NCBI RefSeq assembly: GCF_024868665.1
Contig: NW_026634150.1
Span: forward strand, 66,170 to 130,169
Source of the DNA: Triplophysa rosa
Taxonomy: Eukaryota; Chordata; Actinopteri; Cypriniformes; Nemacheilidae
Direction: 5' to 3'
Length of the DNA: 64,000 nt
Both the position numbers and the translations under genes were made by a program. A model generated the notes under the pieces. The model had not been told where the DNA came from and did not search any database. It was given only the letters and a program-made list of their open reading frames with translations. Of the stretch, positions 42,946 to 54,274 are shown piece by piece; position 1 is the first letter of the stretch; each line of letters begins with the position of its first letter.

Positions 42946-43350
42946 CTCTTGGGCTCTATGTGGTGGTTATCAATAGCTACCATCCCATGATCAGATTGGA
43001 GTTTGAGAAGGGCGTAGATTCAACCATATCATCTGTCGCTGGAGAGAGCTATACTACAGTTCATGTAAGCCGATCTGAGATTTTTCGCAGTGTGAAGGAT
43101 CCAAAAATGTATTCAATTTCAGTGTTGGTTTCAGATTTGATTGTTAATAATTATTTCTTCTTTTAAGGTTGATATTAGAGACGCATTACAAGCATGTGTG
43201 GGTGAGAACTTTCTAATCTTTATAGATGGGGAAATGGCGAAGCCTTCCTGAAAGACACACATTTTACTACCAGTTACCATTATGATGCCCTCTTTGACTT
43301 TCCCTACTGGTTTGGCCTCAGCAAGCGAGAGTTTATAATAAAAGTTTATA
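42946..43350 (+). pseudogene. Orphan internal exons of an unrecognised gene, copy B
   Basis: Exons at 42946-43064 and 43168-43251 with an intact GT-AG intron repeat those of copy A. Residue changes include IEKG to FEKG and MVK to MAK. The downstream open segment with YHYDALFDFPYWFGLSKREF is also kept. No initiating exon is visible on the left, where a hairpin lies instead. Confidence 0.5.
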
Positions 43351-43618
43351 AGAGTTTGAATAATTACGCAGGTTGTCTTTCTTGCTGAAGAGTGATGGTT
43401 TAAACATTGTAAGCATTACACACAGCAAACATTGAGTATATGACCTGAAATCTAATTTTGTAGATCTCCTACTGTGGAAGATGAGGTCAAAGCAAAACAT
43501 CTTAAATGAAAAGGACCACAGATGAAGAGATACTGAGATATAAAATTCATTAAATGGCACTTCTGCACTTTTTTGTTTTTAACTTTATTGGCCCATGACA
43601 GCAGTAAAGTAAATTTTA

Positions 43619-43769
43619 CGTTTATGCATTTGGCAGAAGCTTTTATCCAAAGCGACTTACATTGCGTATTATACATTTGCTTCTGACTATGTGCTATCTA
43701 CTGGGATCGAACCCATGACCTTGGCAATGCTAGTGCCATGCTCTTAACCACTGAGCCACAGGAAAGTTA
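43619..43769 (-). repeat. tRNA-derived SINE, HAmo-like, in duplicated block copy B
   Basis: This is the same insertion as at 27817-27958, ending at the same flanking base. It is 11 bases longer in the middle (GACTATGTGCTATCTACTGG versus a shorter form). The SINE was therefore present before the block duplicated. Confidence 0.88.
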
Positions 43770-44059
43770 TAAATGATTGTTTACATAGAAGTATAATCTC
43801 AAACATAAATTCGTTGTAACAGATGAGTCGCTTTTGTAATCCCCTTTGTGTAATCTAACAATCACAACTCACTAAAGTTATAATACTTGTAAATCATCAT
43901 TTGTACAGGGCTACTTACATAATCACTATTAAGGCTTTCTCATGGGTGGTCTATGTTAATAACCTTTTGCAAATAAATGCTTGTTACCATCTCTGTGAGC
44001 GCATTACCAGTCTCAACCACATCCTTTCATTAACCAACAAACAGTAAAAAAAGATAATC

Positions 44060-44420
44060 AACACCACCAGTCTTTATTATGGTTTCCACAGTTTAAGGCA
44101 GAAGCAGGAGGGTTTACGCAGCTTTGGTGATGGTCTGAATGTAGTCATTGCCGGCATAGGTGAGCAGCAGGTAATTTATGATACCCACAATTCACATGAG
44201 TGATAGGAAGAAGAGGACATGTTTTCCAAACAGGAAGCCTGGAATGCTGTCCGGGAACAATTATATTTGTCCTCTATTTGCCAGGAGCTGGTTTAACTTG
44301 GCAAGTTTCTTTTTCTTTTCTTGAGCTTCTAGGGAGCTATAGTAGTCAAAGACATCTAGCGCCTGTGGAAGGATTATTCCTAGCTGGATTTGGCAGAGCA
44401 GGGTTACCTTTTGGTTAATG
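44060..44420 (-). pseudogene. 3' end of an unrecognised minus-strand gene, copy B
   Basis: Copy B preserves more than copy A. LLCQIQLGIILPQALDVFDY is followed by YSSLEAQEKKKKLAKLNQLL and ANRGQI, then a stop. After frame changes come PGFLFGKHVLFF and GIINYLLLTYAGNDYIQTIT, KAA and a stop at 44114. An AATAAA lies at about 44070. There is a Lys-rich amphipathic segment and then a likely membrane helix. The family is not recognised. It lies directly downstream of uspl1 on the same strand. Confidence 0.45.
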
Positions 44421-44467
44421 AACCATAAACTGGTTCGGCTGACTTTGCTGGGCGAGCTTGTTGTATT

Positions 44468-47400
44468 TCAGAATATGTCTTTGTTTGGGAGAGACTGGAA
44501 GGAACCAGAACGTGTGTTCTGTATGTGCTTCTGAGGGCTCGAAGACAGACAATCCGAAGACAGACTAGATGCTACTGGAAGATTGGGGGACAGCGGGCAC
44601 GATAGCTGAGCACTGTGGAACTGGAAGATGTGTTGCCTCGGTTGCGGCATTGGACTCTGCCTCCAAAAAACGATGTGGTTTCCTTGGCACGGAATGTTAA
44701 CCTTTCATGAGTGATCGTGTTAGGGTATTTCAAGTCATCAAGTTCCAGCCATGATCCTTTGAGAAAGAAAAATACAGCAGATTTTTATTGAATAAAGGTT
44801 CTTTGCATATAGAACAGGAGTCTTCAACTAAAATTGCTTGAGGTCCAATAAATGACCCTTCCTTACCAGCCGAGGTCCAGACAATTAAATACCTAAAAAC
44901 ATGAATTGATGCATGTCTTTTCATGTCTATATGACAGCATAACAATGTCTGACAACAATATAATGAAGGAAAATGTGCAAAATGCCCTAATCGCTAAACC
45001 TGCACTGAACATATATTAATTTCAACATTAACAACTTTAAAAAAAGAAAAATTAAGTGTTACATTTACATTTATGCATTTGGCAGACGCTTTTATCCAAA
45101 GCAACGTACATTGCATTATAATATAGAAGATGCTTGTGACCTCATGGCTATTCCTTCAACCATTACTTAAACATTTAAAAAATACGTACAGTAAGTAAGG
45201 TCCCGGAATCAAACTCAGGACCTTGGTGTTGCTAGCACCATGAAAAGCACAATTTTTATCTCGTTCCACAAACTAAATAATTTAAATGCTACAATGTAAA
45301 ATATTTTGTAAATAACTACTACACAAATGATAGATCAGCTAAATAAGTCAGGAAAGAAATGTAAGGCTCACCATTACTCTGGCGGATCCACGTGACAAAG
45401 TGCTTAAGTTCTTTATTGTACTGAATGGCAGTGCTAACATTGTAGTGTGTTCCCTCAAACTCAAATGAGTATTTAGAGATGTCTTTTCTTGGGACACCCT
45501 CCACAAAGTGAAGAGCAAACACTGAAGATAACCTGCAAAAGTAAACAGAAGTGTGAGTATCAGCAAACTGTGAATTGCATTTAAAGCCTTAATTATGTTT
45601 AAATCGTAACAGTGGGAGAGCTAAAACAACTCATTCGTACCGCTCAAGTACCATTCGCCTTCTCTGGTTGCTACGTTTGCAGTTACTGCATTGAGTACGG
45701 TGGGTCGCTTTCAGCGGGTGCCAGTCTGACAGAATCCGATTTAATGTTGTAAGAGTCTTCTTAACGCTTTAAGAGAAAAGGAGAGCCACGTTAAATGCAT
45801 GTGCATAAGTCTACATTTTCACTAAATATGTTTATGAACCCAAGGGCAGGGATTAAATATAAAATACTGACTGACACAGCATTGCTCTGAAGGGAAGCTT
45901 GCACAAAAATAGGGGTATAACAATATATCGAAGTAATGCATATCGCAATACAAAAACATTAAGATATGTACTGTGAAGCTATGGCAATATATGCTTAAAT
46001 GAAATATATTTTTTATATTTTTATGTTAAAATTCAGTTTCATTTTTCTGTGACAGATCTATTCAGTTTTTATAAATTCACATAAAGATGAAATTGAATTA
46101 GACCTTGAATGTTGTCAATTCTTTAACAAAATAACAAATATTACTAAAAATGTTTAATGTTTTGGGGAAAAATAAAGTCATTTGAGTGTCAGCTTCTAAT
46201 ATTTTTCTAATATCATGATGCAATCGCAAACCCAGTATCGTGTATTGTATCGAATCGTGAGCTGAGCATATCGTTACACCCCTACCTCAAAAAAAGTTGG
46301 TCATCAATTTATTCACCCTCATGTCGTTCAAAACCTCTATATGACTCTTGAGATATTTTGAGAAATGTCTGTGATTTTGTGCCCATACAATGGAAGTTAA
46401 TGGAGGTCACTGTTGTTTGGTTATCAACGTTCTTCAAAATCTCTGTTAATGCTCTGCAGTCGAAATTAATTCAGATTTGGAATGACATAAGGGTGAGTAA
46501 ATTTCTGTGGTTTTAGATTTTATTCCTCAGAGCAACATCTGGACCTAACAAGTACCCTTTGATGAAAGTATGACCACAGGATGTGCACTTAAATTCCCAG
46601 CGGACAGTGTGCTGGAAAAGATCCTCGGACCATTTATCTGACCGCAGAATAAGAGGGAGAGCAAAAACAGGCATTTTCTCCTGACCTGTGGGACAGACAG
46701 ACCGATAATTACATAAGACAAACAACAAACAGTTTTATATGATCAACAGATGTTAAAATACTTTACCAATTTCACACTTGAGTGTAGGCTGAAGGAGCTT
46801 GATGAGTGACAAACGGAGATCAGAGAGCTGTCGCTCCGCCTCTTCTAGAACATCAGTGGGGACTCTGGTTACCTTGTCTGTTGTGAGAAAAACAGGTAAA
46901 CTCAACATACATTTATAAAAGAAGCACCTGACCTGACCAGGGGTCACTTTAGTTAAAGGTATAGTTCACCTAAAAATGAAAATTCATTATTTATTCACAC
47001 TCATGTCATTTCAAACCTGTATGACCTTCCTTCTTCTGAAGAACACAAAAGACGACATTTCGAAGAAAGCTAGTGACACCGTTGACCCTACACTGTATGG
47101 AAATACAAAACATCTTAAAACATCTTTATTTGTGTTCCACATAAGATAGTCAGTCATACAGGTTTGGAATGACATGATGAGGGTGAGTAAATGGAGCACC
47201 ATTTTTATTTTTGGGTAAACTATAAAAACTGTGTTTTCCTCTTGAGACAACAGCATATGTCAACCTGTGACACATCATATAAAAGTGCCAAAACAACATG
47301 CTGTTTGTCTCAAAACGCCATTGAAAATCTGAACTACAGTACTTGTGCAACAGAGCCCACAGAAAACAAAACCATTTTGTTGATCCCTGAAATGTGTTTC

Positions 47401-48320
47401 ATACTCTTACCTTCACACTGCTGTTCCTTTGCTTTTACGTAGGAACATGTCTTATCATACGTTGAGAAAATGTTCCTGGCCACAGAGTCCGGCACATTTA
47501 CATCCTGATTCAGAGCCTCTCTCATCGTCCTGCAGTTCACAAGCATCACCAACAACGAATCTAACCAACACAGGTTATCTTCATTTTTCCAGAAGAGGTG
47601 AGGTCGCAAAGGAACTAATTCTATTGGTGTTTCCATTTCTAATCCAAACATGTCCTCTGTTTTTTGAGTGCTAGATACATTATCGTCCTTCTTGTTGACA
47701 TCCAAGTCGACCTCGTGAGTTTTAGACAAACTAGCACGCACATCCAGAGATTGTCTCACTTATTTTTGACAGTATCAAGAAAATGGGTAGAGGAAGAAAT
47801 GGATAAAAAAGGATGAATAATACCACTGGATTTGTACAGCGCAAAATGGTCTCCTCCCAACTGGTGGCATAGTACCGGAGAGCATTTGTCTGACCTTTGG
47901 CCAAACACCAAGGACAATTCCCAAGTGAGGCATTTTTGTCTTCCCACTAAAGAAACAAAAATAGAATGAATTAAAAGCAAAGGGAATGCAAAACCAATAC
48001 ACATTTGCAAGAAACTAGTGTAGTTAAACACATCCACAATATATTCAATTCTTTCGCCTTTTACAGATTTCCTCAGTGCTCTTGTTTCATTTGGTCAATT
48101 TCGAAGCTATAGTTTTCTTTCATACAGTATCCAGTGAGCTTTGCAAAAGTGACGGGGGAAGAGAACTGAGTATAACTGACTTTTCCAAATGTCCACACCA
48201 CCGCTGGGGTTGGACCTCCTATACCAGTGTCTTCGCTGTTCATTTTCCTGCCACTGATGCTACTGTTCCCTGATGACCCCTGCTGCCATAAACTTGACAT
48301 AGTGTCAGCTGCTTCACGCC
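44468..48320 (-). CDS. uspl1: USPL1-like SUMO isopeptidase, eight coding exons, several apparent frame breaks
   Basis: USPL1 removes SUMO from substrates in Cajal bodies, using a Cys-His-Asp triad. Minus-strand exons are about 48075-48320 (ATG 48300), 47411-47946, 46767-46877, 46556-46685, 45641-45766, 45372-45532 and 44756 downwards. The zinc-binding start has NCPWCLAKGQTNALRYYATS. The catalytic Cys lies in NLCWLDSLLVML, followed by the conserved PVFALPLIL, KCTSCGHTF, LSDWHPLKATHRTQCSNCKR and FALHFVEGVPRKDIS. The His is in HFVTWIRQSNG and the Asp in GSWLELDDLK. Lesions are a stop near 48076 in exon 2, two shifts in exon 47411-47946 around 47757-47830 and one near 44665. The frame then runs to a stop at 44468, far short of the mammalian C-terminal tail. 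It is either a decaying copy or error-affected sequence. Internal exon phases otherwise agree. Confidence 0.85.
45062..45246 (-). repeat. tRNA-derived SINE, HAmo-like, diverged, in uspl1 intron
   Basis: The tail side reads TTTATGCATTTGGCAGACGC and TTTTATCCAAAGC. The tRNA-like head is degraded (GGAATCAAACTCAGGACC) and lacks the first 20 or so bases. Confidence 0.75.
45910..46284. mobile_element. hAT-type MITE in uspl1 intron
   Basis: The ends TAGGGGTATAACAATAT and ATATCGTTACACCCCTA are inverted and typical of small fish hAT elements. The interior is AT-rich without an ORF. A clear 8-base duplication is not visible. Confidence 0.75.
46288..46500. mobile_element. Palindromic MITE, CTCACC...GGTGAG family (copy 2)
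   Basis: ATTTATTCACCCTCATGTCG and GGAATGACATAAGGGTGAGT are the inverted arms. It lies in a uspl1 intron directly next to the hAT-type MITE, 56 bases from the 46556 donor. Confidence 0.8.
46958..47215. mobile_element. Palindromic MITE, CTCACC...GGTGAG family (copy 3)
   Basis: It starts AAAGGTATAGTTCACCTAAA and ends TTTTATTTTTGGGTAAACTA, with ATTCACACTCATGTCATTTC and GGAATGACATGATGAGGGTG as arms. It is the most complete of the three full copies here. Confidence 0.82.
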
Positions 48321-48891
48321 CTGCAGTGAAAGAGAATAAACTCTGAAATATCAACTCAGCATCAGTAATCACTAACTTGACCATCACTCACCACAGTTTC
48401 CATCCCAAACACACTGCTAAACGAAAATTATAAATGTGGGGGGAAATCAGTGCTTGCGAGATAGCAAATGGTTTTGAATTTAGATCAGCTCATAACAGTG
48501 AGCTAAAAGGTTTCTAGCATTTCCTTATCATAGTGCTTTAGGTATTATTTTTGAAGGATTTAATGGTATTGTATTGGTTCATCACACTAACAGACATAAA
48601 ACCATACAACACCCATCTTACAAATATTAGTGTAACGTTAATTCTTTTAAACAATGAACTCAATTGATTTTGCAAAAGCCAATAGTGTAGAAAAACAGCT
48701 GTGAAGTCGAACACAATTCTCTATCTAATGCTAAGACACACCGTCAACTTATAATACAACCATACAGCAATATATTTATACATTTAATGTTTAACTATGT
48801 TGACTAACGAGCAGATCGCCCAAACCGTTAATTCGATTGCATTCACAACTAGTTAAACCCCGAGGTGCAGATCACCTAAACCAACACATAC

Positions 48892-49000
48892 CTCGAAGTC
48901 GGATGTAGAGACTTTCAAATACGATTTCATAAAAGCAGCGGACGATCACACAGAAACGCACTGCACTGCCTTTTTTGATAACTTTTTGAAGAGTACTTTT
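48892..49000 (-). promoter_or_regulatory. Probable uspl1 first noncoding exon and promoter
   Basis: On the minus strand a stretch ending ACTTCGAG|GTATGTG offers a strong donor at 48892. It would pair with the acceptor before 48320 (CACTGCAG). The sequence upstream of 48990 is of moderate GC with no TATA box. The transcription start is inferred only. Confidence 0.4.
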
Positions 49001-49079
49001 TACGTTGCTACGCAACCACCTATCAGCTGCCCAAAAAGTCAAGGATTATAGCGCGAGCACTCTAGTTGCTGTTAACTGT

Positions 49080-50799
49080 CATATTAGCAGAAACTAAAAC
49101 AGGTACAAGCAAAACGCGCTTGCTCTGAACTTGCTCGCTTAACCTGCGTCAGCGCACCCTTACAAAAAAATCCTACAGGAATCCTGCTGGATTTTAGTTC
49201 AATGTGCAGGGATCCTGCACAAATTGTGGTTTGCCATTTCAGACATCTCTCCGATTTCTTTACAGGCCCTTTCACCTTCTGTTGTTATCTGTTTTAAATG
49301 AGCCTGATATTCCTTTATTCATTAATATCAGTTTATTTTAACAAATTTGTTAACTGCTTAGGGCCTATATATGATTTAATTCAGCAAATCCAATTTTCTT
49401 CTCCCCTATATATTTGAAAATATATTTTACCACTTTGTATTTTTTTATATATTTTCTCTTTGTATTTTATATCAGATTTTCTTCACATTGGGTACATTCT
49501 TCCAATGTTGTATGTTCACATTGCAGCATAATTTATTTTATAGCACAGCTTACTGTACTTTTCTTCTGTTCCAATACATTAAGTGTACTATCAATATAGT
49601 GAAGTCAAATGGGAAGGCCAAATTTACATTTATTTTATGGTTAAATAATTATAATAATTTGGTTAATAATTATTACTTTTCCTCACAAAAGTTGGGTACT
49701 ATTGGGTGTTTTAAGTACAGTCAATTGCTCTTTTTAGACTGTTTACTGTTTTTTTGTTTTAATAATTAAATTTCGAATTAAATTCGAAAGAATTGCTGCA
49801 TCCTCTCAGCCTTATAGTAACTTATTGATATTTTAGTCATGGCTCTTTTTGCATGGCACAGCCAAAAAATAGAGGTTTTGATTAAGTGGTTCTGTTTGCC
49901 TGTTGTTAGTTTGCCTGTTATGCAGAGAACTTTTGTCGTGTGACTCGTGTCCTTGGTAAGAGATAAGAGCACCTCTCCCCCTTCCAGGAGATCACTGGCA
50001 CACAGGAAACTTAGCTTGGCTTTATAATCATTTTATTCGGACATTATTTTTGTCCGATTCGTCCAAATTGATAAAGCATATTATTATTAGTTTCATCACA
50101 CTCTCTTTATTCCCAAACTTAATTGGTGTGACGGAACTCGCTTTTGCAAGACTTTAAATAGATTTTAGCAATTGCTCCTATTAATCCAATTCTTACTGCT
50201 TTACCTGTTAGGAACATTTTGCCTTTTCCTTAAAGCAAGAATTTTGGCTCTCTAGTCCTTTTCCAGGTCTCCTGGAAAGAACCAGCAACCACTTGCTTTG
50301 CAAATCATTCATATTCATTTCAATGCTTTATGAAGCAAGAAGAACCCAGCTTTCTTTTGTACACCTTTGTTCCTTGAATTTGGCCTTTGTTGTTTAAATC
50401 ACCAAAGGTCTATTGCCAAAATGCTATGCCTACCATACACATATCAGCAATGTTTGTTGCTTATTGTCTTTAACCCACGGAAATGAATCCCACATTTTTT
50501 TTAGGAGTTTCATGCATCGTGTATCTATATTTAGTAAAATACTTTTCACAGTTTCTTTGAAAACTTATTTTAGGATTGTACAAACCACTTTTTCCTTCTT
50601 AGCCTCACCATTATCTGAGGTAAGTGGGGTTGGTACAATTTGAGGGTCACTACTTTCCTAAATGTGTTCTTCCTGATTGCTCCCATTCTTTGCACCTGGT
50701 CCTATGTATTCTATCCCTTGTTTTTTGTGCCAGATCCAGATTTTCCTTTTTTGTGTAATGTAATGTAATATATTCTTTCTTACTCTGCATTTTACTCTG
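49080..50799. other. T-rich stretch, no gene recognised
   Basis: From about 49300 the plus strand is strongly T-rich with many short ORFs and no repeat family I can name. Bases 49150-49220 have near-palindromic words around ATCCTGCTGGAT and GGATCCTGC. Segments such as MPKCYAYHTHISNVCCLLSL (50413) are open but match nothing I know. Confidence 0.3.
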
Positions 50800-50948
50800 A
50801 TTTCCTGTGGCTCAGTGGTAAGAGCATGGCGCTAGCAACGCCAAGGTAATGGGTTTGATCCCAGGGGATAGCACAGAAAGAAATGTATAGTGCAATGCAA
50901 TGTAAGTTGCTTTGGATAAAAGCGTCTGCCAAATGCATAAATGTACTA
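50800..50948 (+). repeat. tRNA-derived SINE, HAmo-like, well preserved
   Basis: TTTCCTGTGGCTCAGTGGTA, GAGCATGGCGCTAGCAACGC, GGGTTTGATCCCAGGGGATA and TTGGATAAAAGCGTCTGCCA are all present in order. This is the cleanest copy in the window. It interrupts the T-rich region. Confidence 0.9.
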
Positions 50949-51314
50949 TTGGGTATTTCCCCACAGTGTGATTTTGACACATCGGCTATAAATTCTTCCA
51001 AAGTTTTCTTTTCGCACAGACCAGAAAATAATTTAGATTCTTTTGTACAATTTGCCACTTCTCTGATAGTAGTCTCCTCTACTACTATCAACGGAGTAGT
51101 GAAATCAACCAATGGCCATATTCCTGTCAATGTTATAATTCCGGTTATTAATATTACCCCTAGAACTGGTCAAGGCAAACATGGTTCTCTCCATCGTTGT
51201 AATTTTCTTGCCCATTCTTCACTCTCATCTCAGTCTTTTAATTCCATCATGCCTGTAAAATATAATAGAGATTTAGACTACCCCCAGAACCATCGTTGTT
51301 TATTCTTGTGCTAA
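50949..51314 (+). CDS. Unrecognised open segment of about 120 codons
   Basis: After the SINE an open frame runs to TAA at 51312. It includes QCDFDTSAINSSKVFFSHRP, FVQFATSLIVVSSTTINGVV and GHIPVNVIIPVINITPRTGQ. Composition is Ser/Ile/Val-rich, not low-complexity. Any start codon would lie in or before the SINE, so this is a 3' remnant of something older. A LINE 3' end follows at about 51375. No family is recognised. Confidence 0.3.
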   Translation: MGISPQCDFDTSAINSSKVFFSHRPENNLDSFVQFATSLIVVSSTTINGVVKSTNGHIPVNVIIPVINITPRTGQGKHGSLHRCNFLAHSSLSSQSFNSIMPVKYNRDLDYPQNHRCLFLC

Positions 51315-51369
51315 CTCTACGTCGACAGCACAGGCCAGAATTTCGGGCTCTGAGGTCATGGTCATATTC

Positions 51370-52799
51370 GTTATTAATCAAATCCCTTTATTGTCACTCA
51401 CCCATATACACAAGTGCAACAGTAGGTGGAAAAACTTGGGTGCAGTTCCGACCAACATGGCAGTATGACAGACATGAGACAGAATTGTAGATTACAAGTA
51501 ACAAAATAGACATTAAAGACATTAGACTTTACAATAGACATTTTCCTGTACACATTTTCACACTAAACATTTCTGTACAAGTGTTTAACCATAGTATAAT
51601 GAATGACAGATAATTTACATATAACTACACAGCAGCAAATGTACGCACAATGTGCGTAGTGTACAATGATTGGTACATATTTTGGTATTACAGTAAGACA
51701 GTATATAAATTCGTCCGACTGTTTTAGAGTTCTTATTGGTTGTAAGAGTTTAAGAGCCTGACTGCTTGGGGAAAGAAGCTGTCACGTAGTCTGCTGGTGC
51801 GGGTTCTGATGCTGCGGTATCTCTTTCCTGATGGAAGGAGTGAGAACAGACCGTGACTCGGGTGGCCAGTGTCTCTGGTAATCCTCCTTGCTTTTTCACA
51901 CACCGTCTGGTGTAAATTTCCTGGAGGGAGGGAAGCTCACCTCTGACGGTTTGCCTGGCAGTTCGTAGCACTCTCTGCAGGGCTTTCCGGTTGAGAGCGG
52001 TGCTGTTACCGTACCAGGCAATGATACAGCCAGTTAGGATACTCTCTATTGTGCCAGTGTAGAATCGAGTGAGGATGTGGTGACTCAGACCAAACTTCCT
52101 CAGCCGTCTCAGGAAGAAGAGACGCTGGTGAGCCTTCTTCAATATGGCTTCAGTGTGAGTGGTCCATGTGAGCTCCTCTGTGATATTGACACCAAGGAAC
52201 TTGAAACTATTGACTCTCTCCACTGGCGCTCCGTTGATGGTGAAAGGACTGTGTTCTCTGTCTTCCCTCCTAAAGTCCACCACCAGCTCCTTGGTCTTAC
52301 TGACGTTGAGAGAAAGGTTGTCTTCTTCAAACCAACGTGACAGAGTGTGCATCTCTTCTCTGTAGGCTGTTTCCTCAGCGTCAGTGATTAGACCTACCAC
52401 CGTCGTGTCGTTGGCAAACTTTATGATGGCATTGGAGCTGCGTGTTGCCACGCAGTCGTGTGTGTACATGGTGTACAGGAGTGGGCTGAGAACACATCCT
52501 TGTGGCGCTCCAGTGTTTAGGGTCAGTGATAAGGAGGTATTGTTGCCGATTCTGACTACCTGGCATCTGCTAGACAGGAAGCCCAGGATCCAGCTGCACA
52601 GCAAGCTGTTTAAGCCCAGCGCCCAGAGTTTTACATCTAGCTTGGAGGGCACTATGGTGTTGAATGCAGAGCTGTAGTCTATAAACAGCATTCTCACATA
52701 TGTGTTCTTTTTTTCCAGGTGGGAGAGAGCAATGTGTAGTATGGCATCATCAGTGTAGTGGTTGTTGTGGTATGGAAACTGGCTAGTAGGTGGTAGCAA
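51370..52799 (-). pseudogene. Non-LTR retrotransposon RT (fish L2/CR1-like), catalytic Asp lost
   Basis: The 3' end at about 51375 is GTGACAATAAAGGGATTTGA in minus-strand reading. The reading frame 51750-52799 gives 349 residues. It includes RT motif [37 protein letters not shown] and [13 protein letters not shown]. The usual FADD box reads FAND, so the first Asp of the pair is missing. Then follow [33 protein letters not shown] and [21 protein letters not shown] frameshift after RRCVKK alters the last 45 residues. The 5' part (endonuclease and early RT) is absent beyond 52800. A second copy is at 57187-57860. Confidence 0.9.
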
Positions 52800-53284
52800 A
52801 TGACTGTTTTAATGAGTGAGTCACAGAAGCGTTCATTTAACCCATTCGTTTAAAACAGTTGATTCATTCATGAACAAGCAAGAATGGGTTACTGAATCAC
52901 TCAATCGATTCGTTCAATATCTGGGATTTGTTCAGTAAAAGTTTTTATTGTGTTGTTGTGAAAGACGCGTTTTCCTGTAGCCTATCTGTACGGAACTGTT
53001 GGCAGCCGCGTTGCTACGCTGGAAATTTTATTGTTACTTAATACGTCCTAAATAAACTAACGAGGTCAAATGCCTACTACAGCCATTTTGCTTATATATC
53101 TAGGATTTTGGATGCAAGAGAAACATCACAAATTGATAAAACACTGCGGTCACTGTGGTACAATTCCTTATTATTTTCTGTGCGTCAAGAGTGACACAAT
53201 AAAGCTTTTGAGAGGCTAACGCCATCGAATTTTAAGTTTGACGTTGTGAATTACAAACATGTGATTAACAATTTGGTAACACTT
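52800..53284. repeat. Block A flank with GATTCATTCATGAAC repeats
   Basis: The segment continues the part shared with 57880-58550. It includes GTGAGTCACAGAAGCGTTCA and GAATCACTCAATCGATTCGT. No coding region is seen. Confidence 0.6.
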
Positions 53285-53289
53285 TACAA

Positions 53290-53988
53290 TAACAGTACAG
53301 AAATTATCATGTACTAATGTTCAAACTAAGTGTTACTTTATTATGAACTAATGATGATTTAAGGCATATACTAATCAAGAATTAACCTTAACTACAACAT
53401 GAGTCACACGAATTCATGTGTGAATAACGGCTACCTTAATTACGTTAGTACATGTTTGTTAATTAATGTATTAATTAACACTGGGCTAAGTTAAATGTAA
53501 CTTGCTCTATGAGAAAGAAAATGTATTAAAAGTGCCCTATTTAAAATACATAACAAACACCTTTGGATGGCGCGAACTATTTTTTTGTGCCTTTACCATC
53601 TGTAAATATGTAAATTCAACAACACACAACCCTGTACAGTTTCTCTTGTTATTCCCATTTTCTGTACATTATTCTTATTTTATATATGCAATTGTTTTAA
53701 GAATCTTTTTAAACTGTAAATCTTTATTATAATTTGTCTTGTCATTGTGTTGAATGTGTGTACTAGAAGCTTTCAACACCAAAGAAAATTGCCTGGCAAG
53801 CACACCTGGCAATAAAGCTCTTCTGATTCTGACAATAATAAACACCTGTTTTGCATGATTATTCATACTTTTATTCATACCCACCTTGACTGGTTACGGT
53901 AGACTGGGTCCCAAGGCACTGCTCCATTGACCTCAAGGGTGAAGTACAACGTGTAGTAACATGTATTCATGAAGCAGGCGTTACTTCC
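53290..53988 (+). repeat. Block B, copy 1 (about 700 bases, includes a LINE 3' tail)
   Basis: Starting AATAACAGTACAGAAATTAT and ending GAAGCAGGCGTTACT, this block is repeated at 56491-57187 with no difference I can find. Near its end GGCAATAAAGCTCTTCTGAT is a LINE 3' terminus. Both 76-codon and 69-codon ORFs inside are chance frames in AT-rich DNA. Confidence 0.9.
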
Positions 53989-54274
53989 AAACTACAAATC
54001 AGTTTTAGCCTACAGATGATGGTTTTCTTAGTATTGATCAGGTCCCCTGTCTATAGTAAACAGTCTAAACATAAGCACATCTGCTCTGCTCTTTAACTTG
54101 ACAAACCATCAAATGGTACTCAATGATAAGTGATTATGATGAGCTGAATATGTGTAGTGCATGTGTAATTGATAACTTTACAATGATGCATTAACAAGTC
54201 ACGAGTTCATGTTGGTCTATGAGTAGTTATCAGTAGCCTAAGTAATAACCTGTAGCCAGTCATTAAGTAATTGC

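Larger units (their letters stand above)
42846..44325. repeat. 1.4-kb duplicated block, copy B
   Basis: The block is nearly identical to 27044-28487 in the same orientation. It differs by isolated substitutions (for example ATTGAG to TTTGAG at about 43002) and small insertions (near 43690 and 43788). It continues past the point where copy A is cut by the L1 element, joining smoothly to the longer minus-strand relic at 44114-44420. Confidence 0.93.

Noticed and set aside
52077..52677. Plus-strand ORFs opposite the LINE
   Set aside because: They are antisense shadows of the RT frame. The minus strand carries all recognisable RT motifs.
53502..53884. 76- and 69-codon ORFs repeated at 56702-57084
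   Set aside because: They repeat only because block B is duplicated. The sequence is AT-rich LINE 3' region with no protein similarity.
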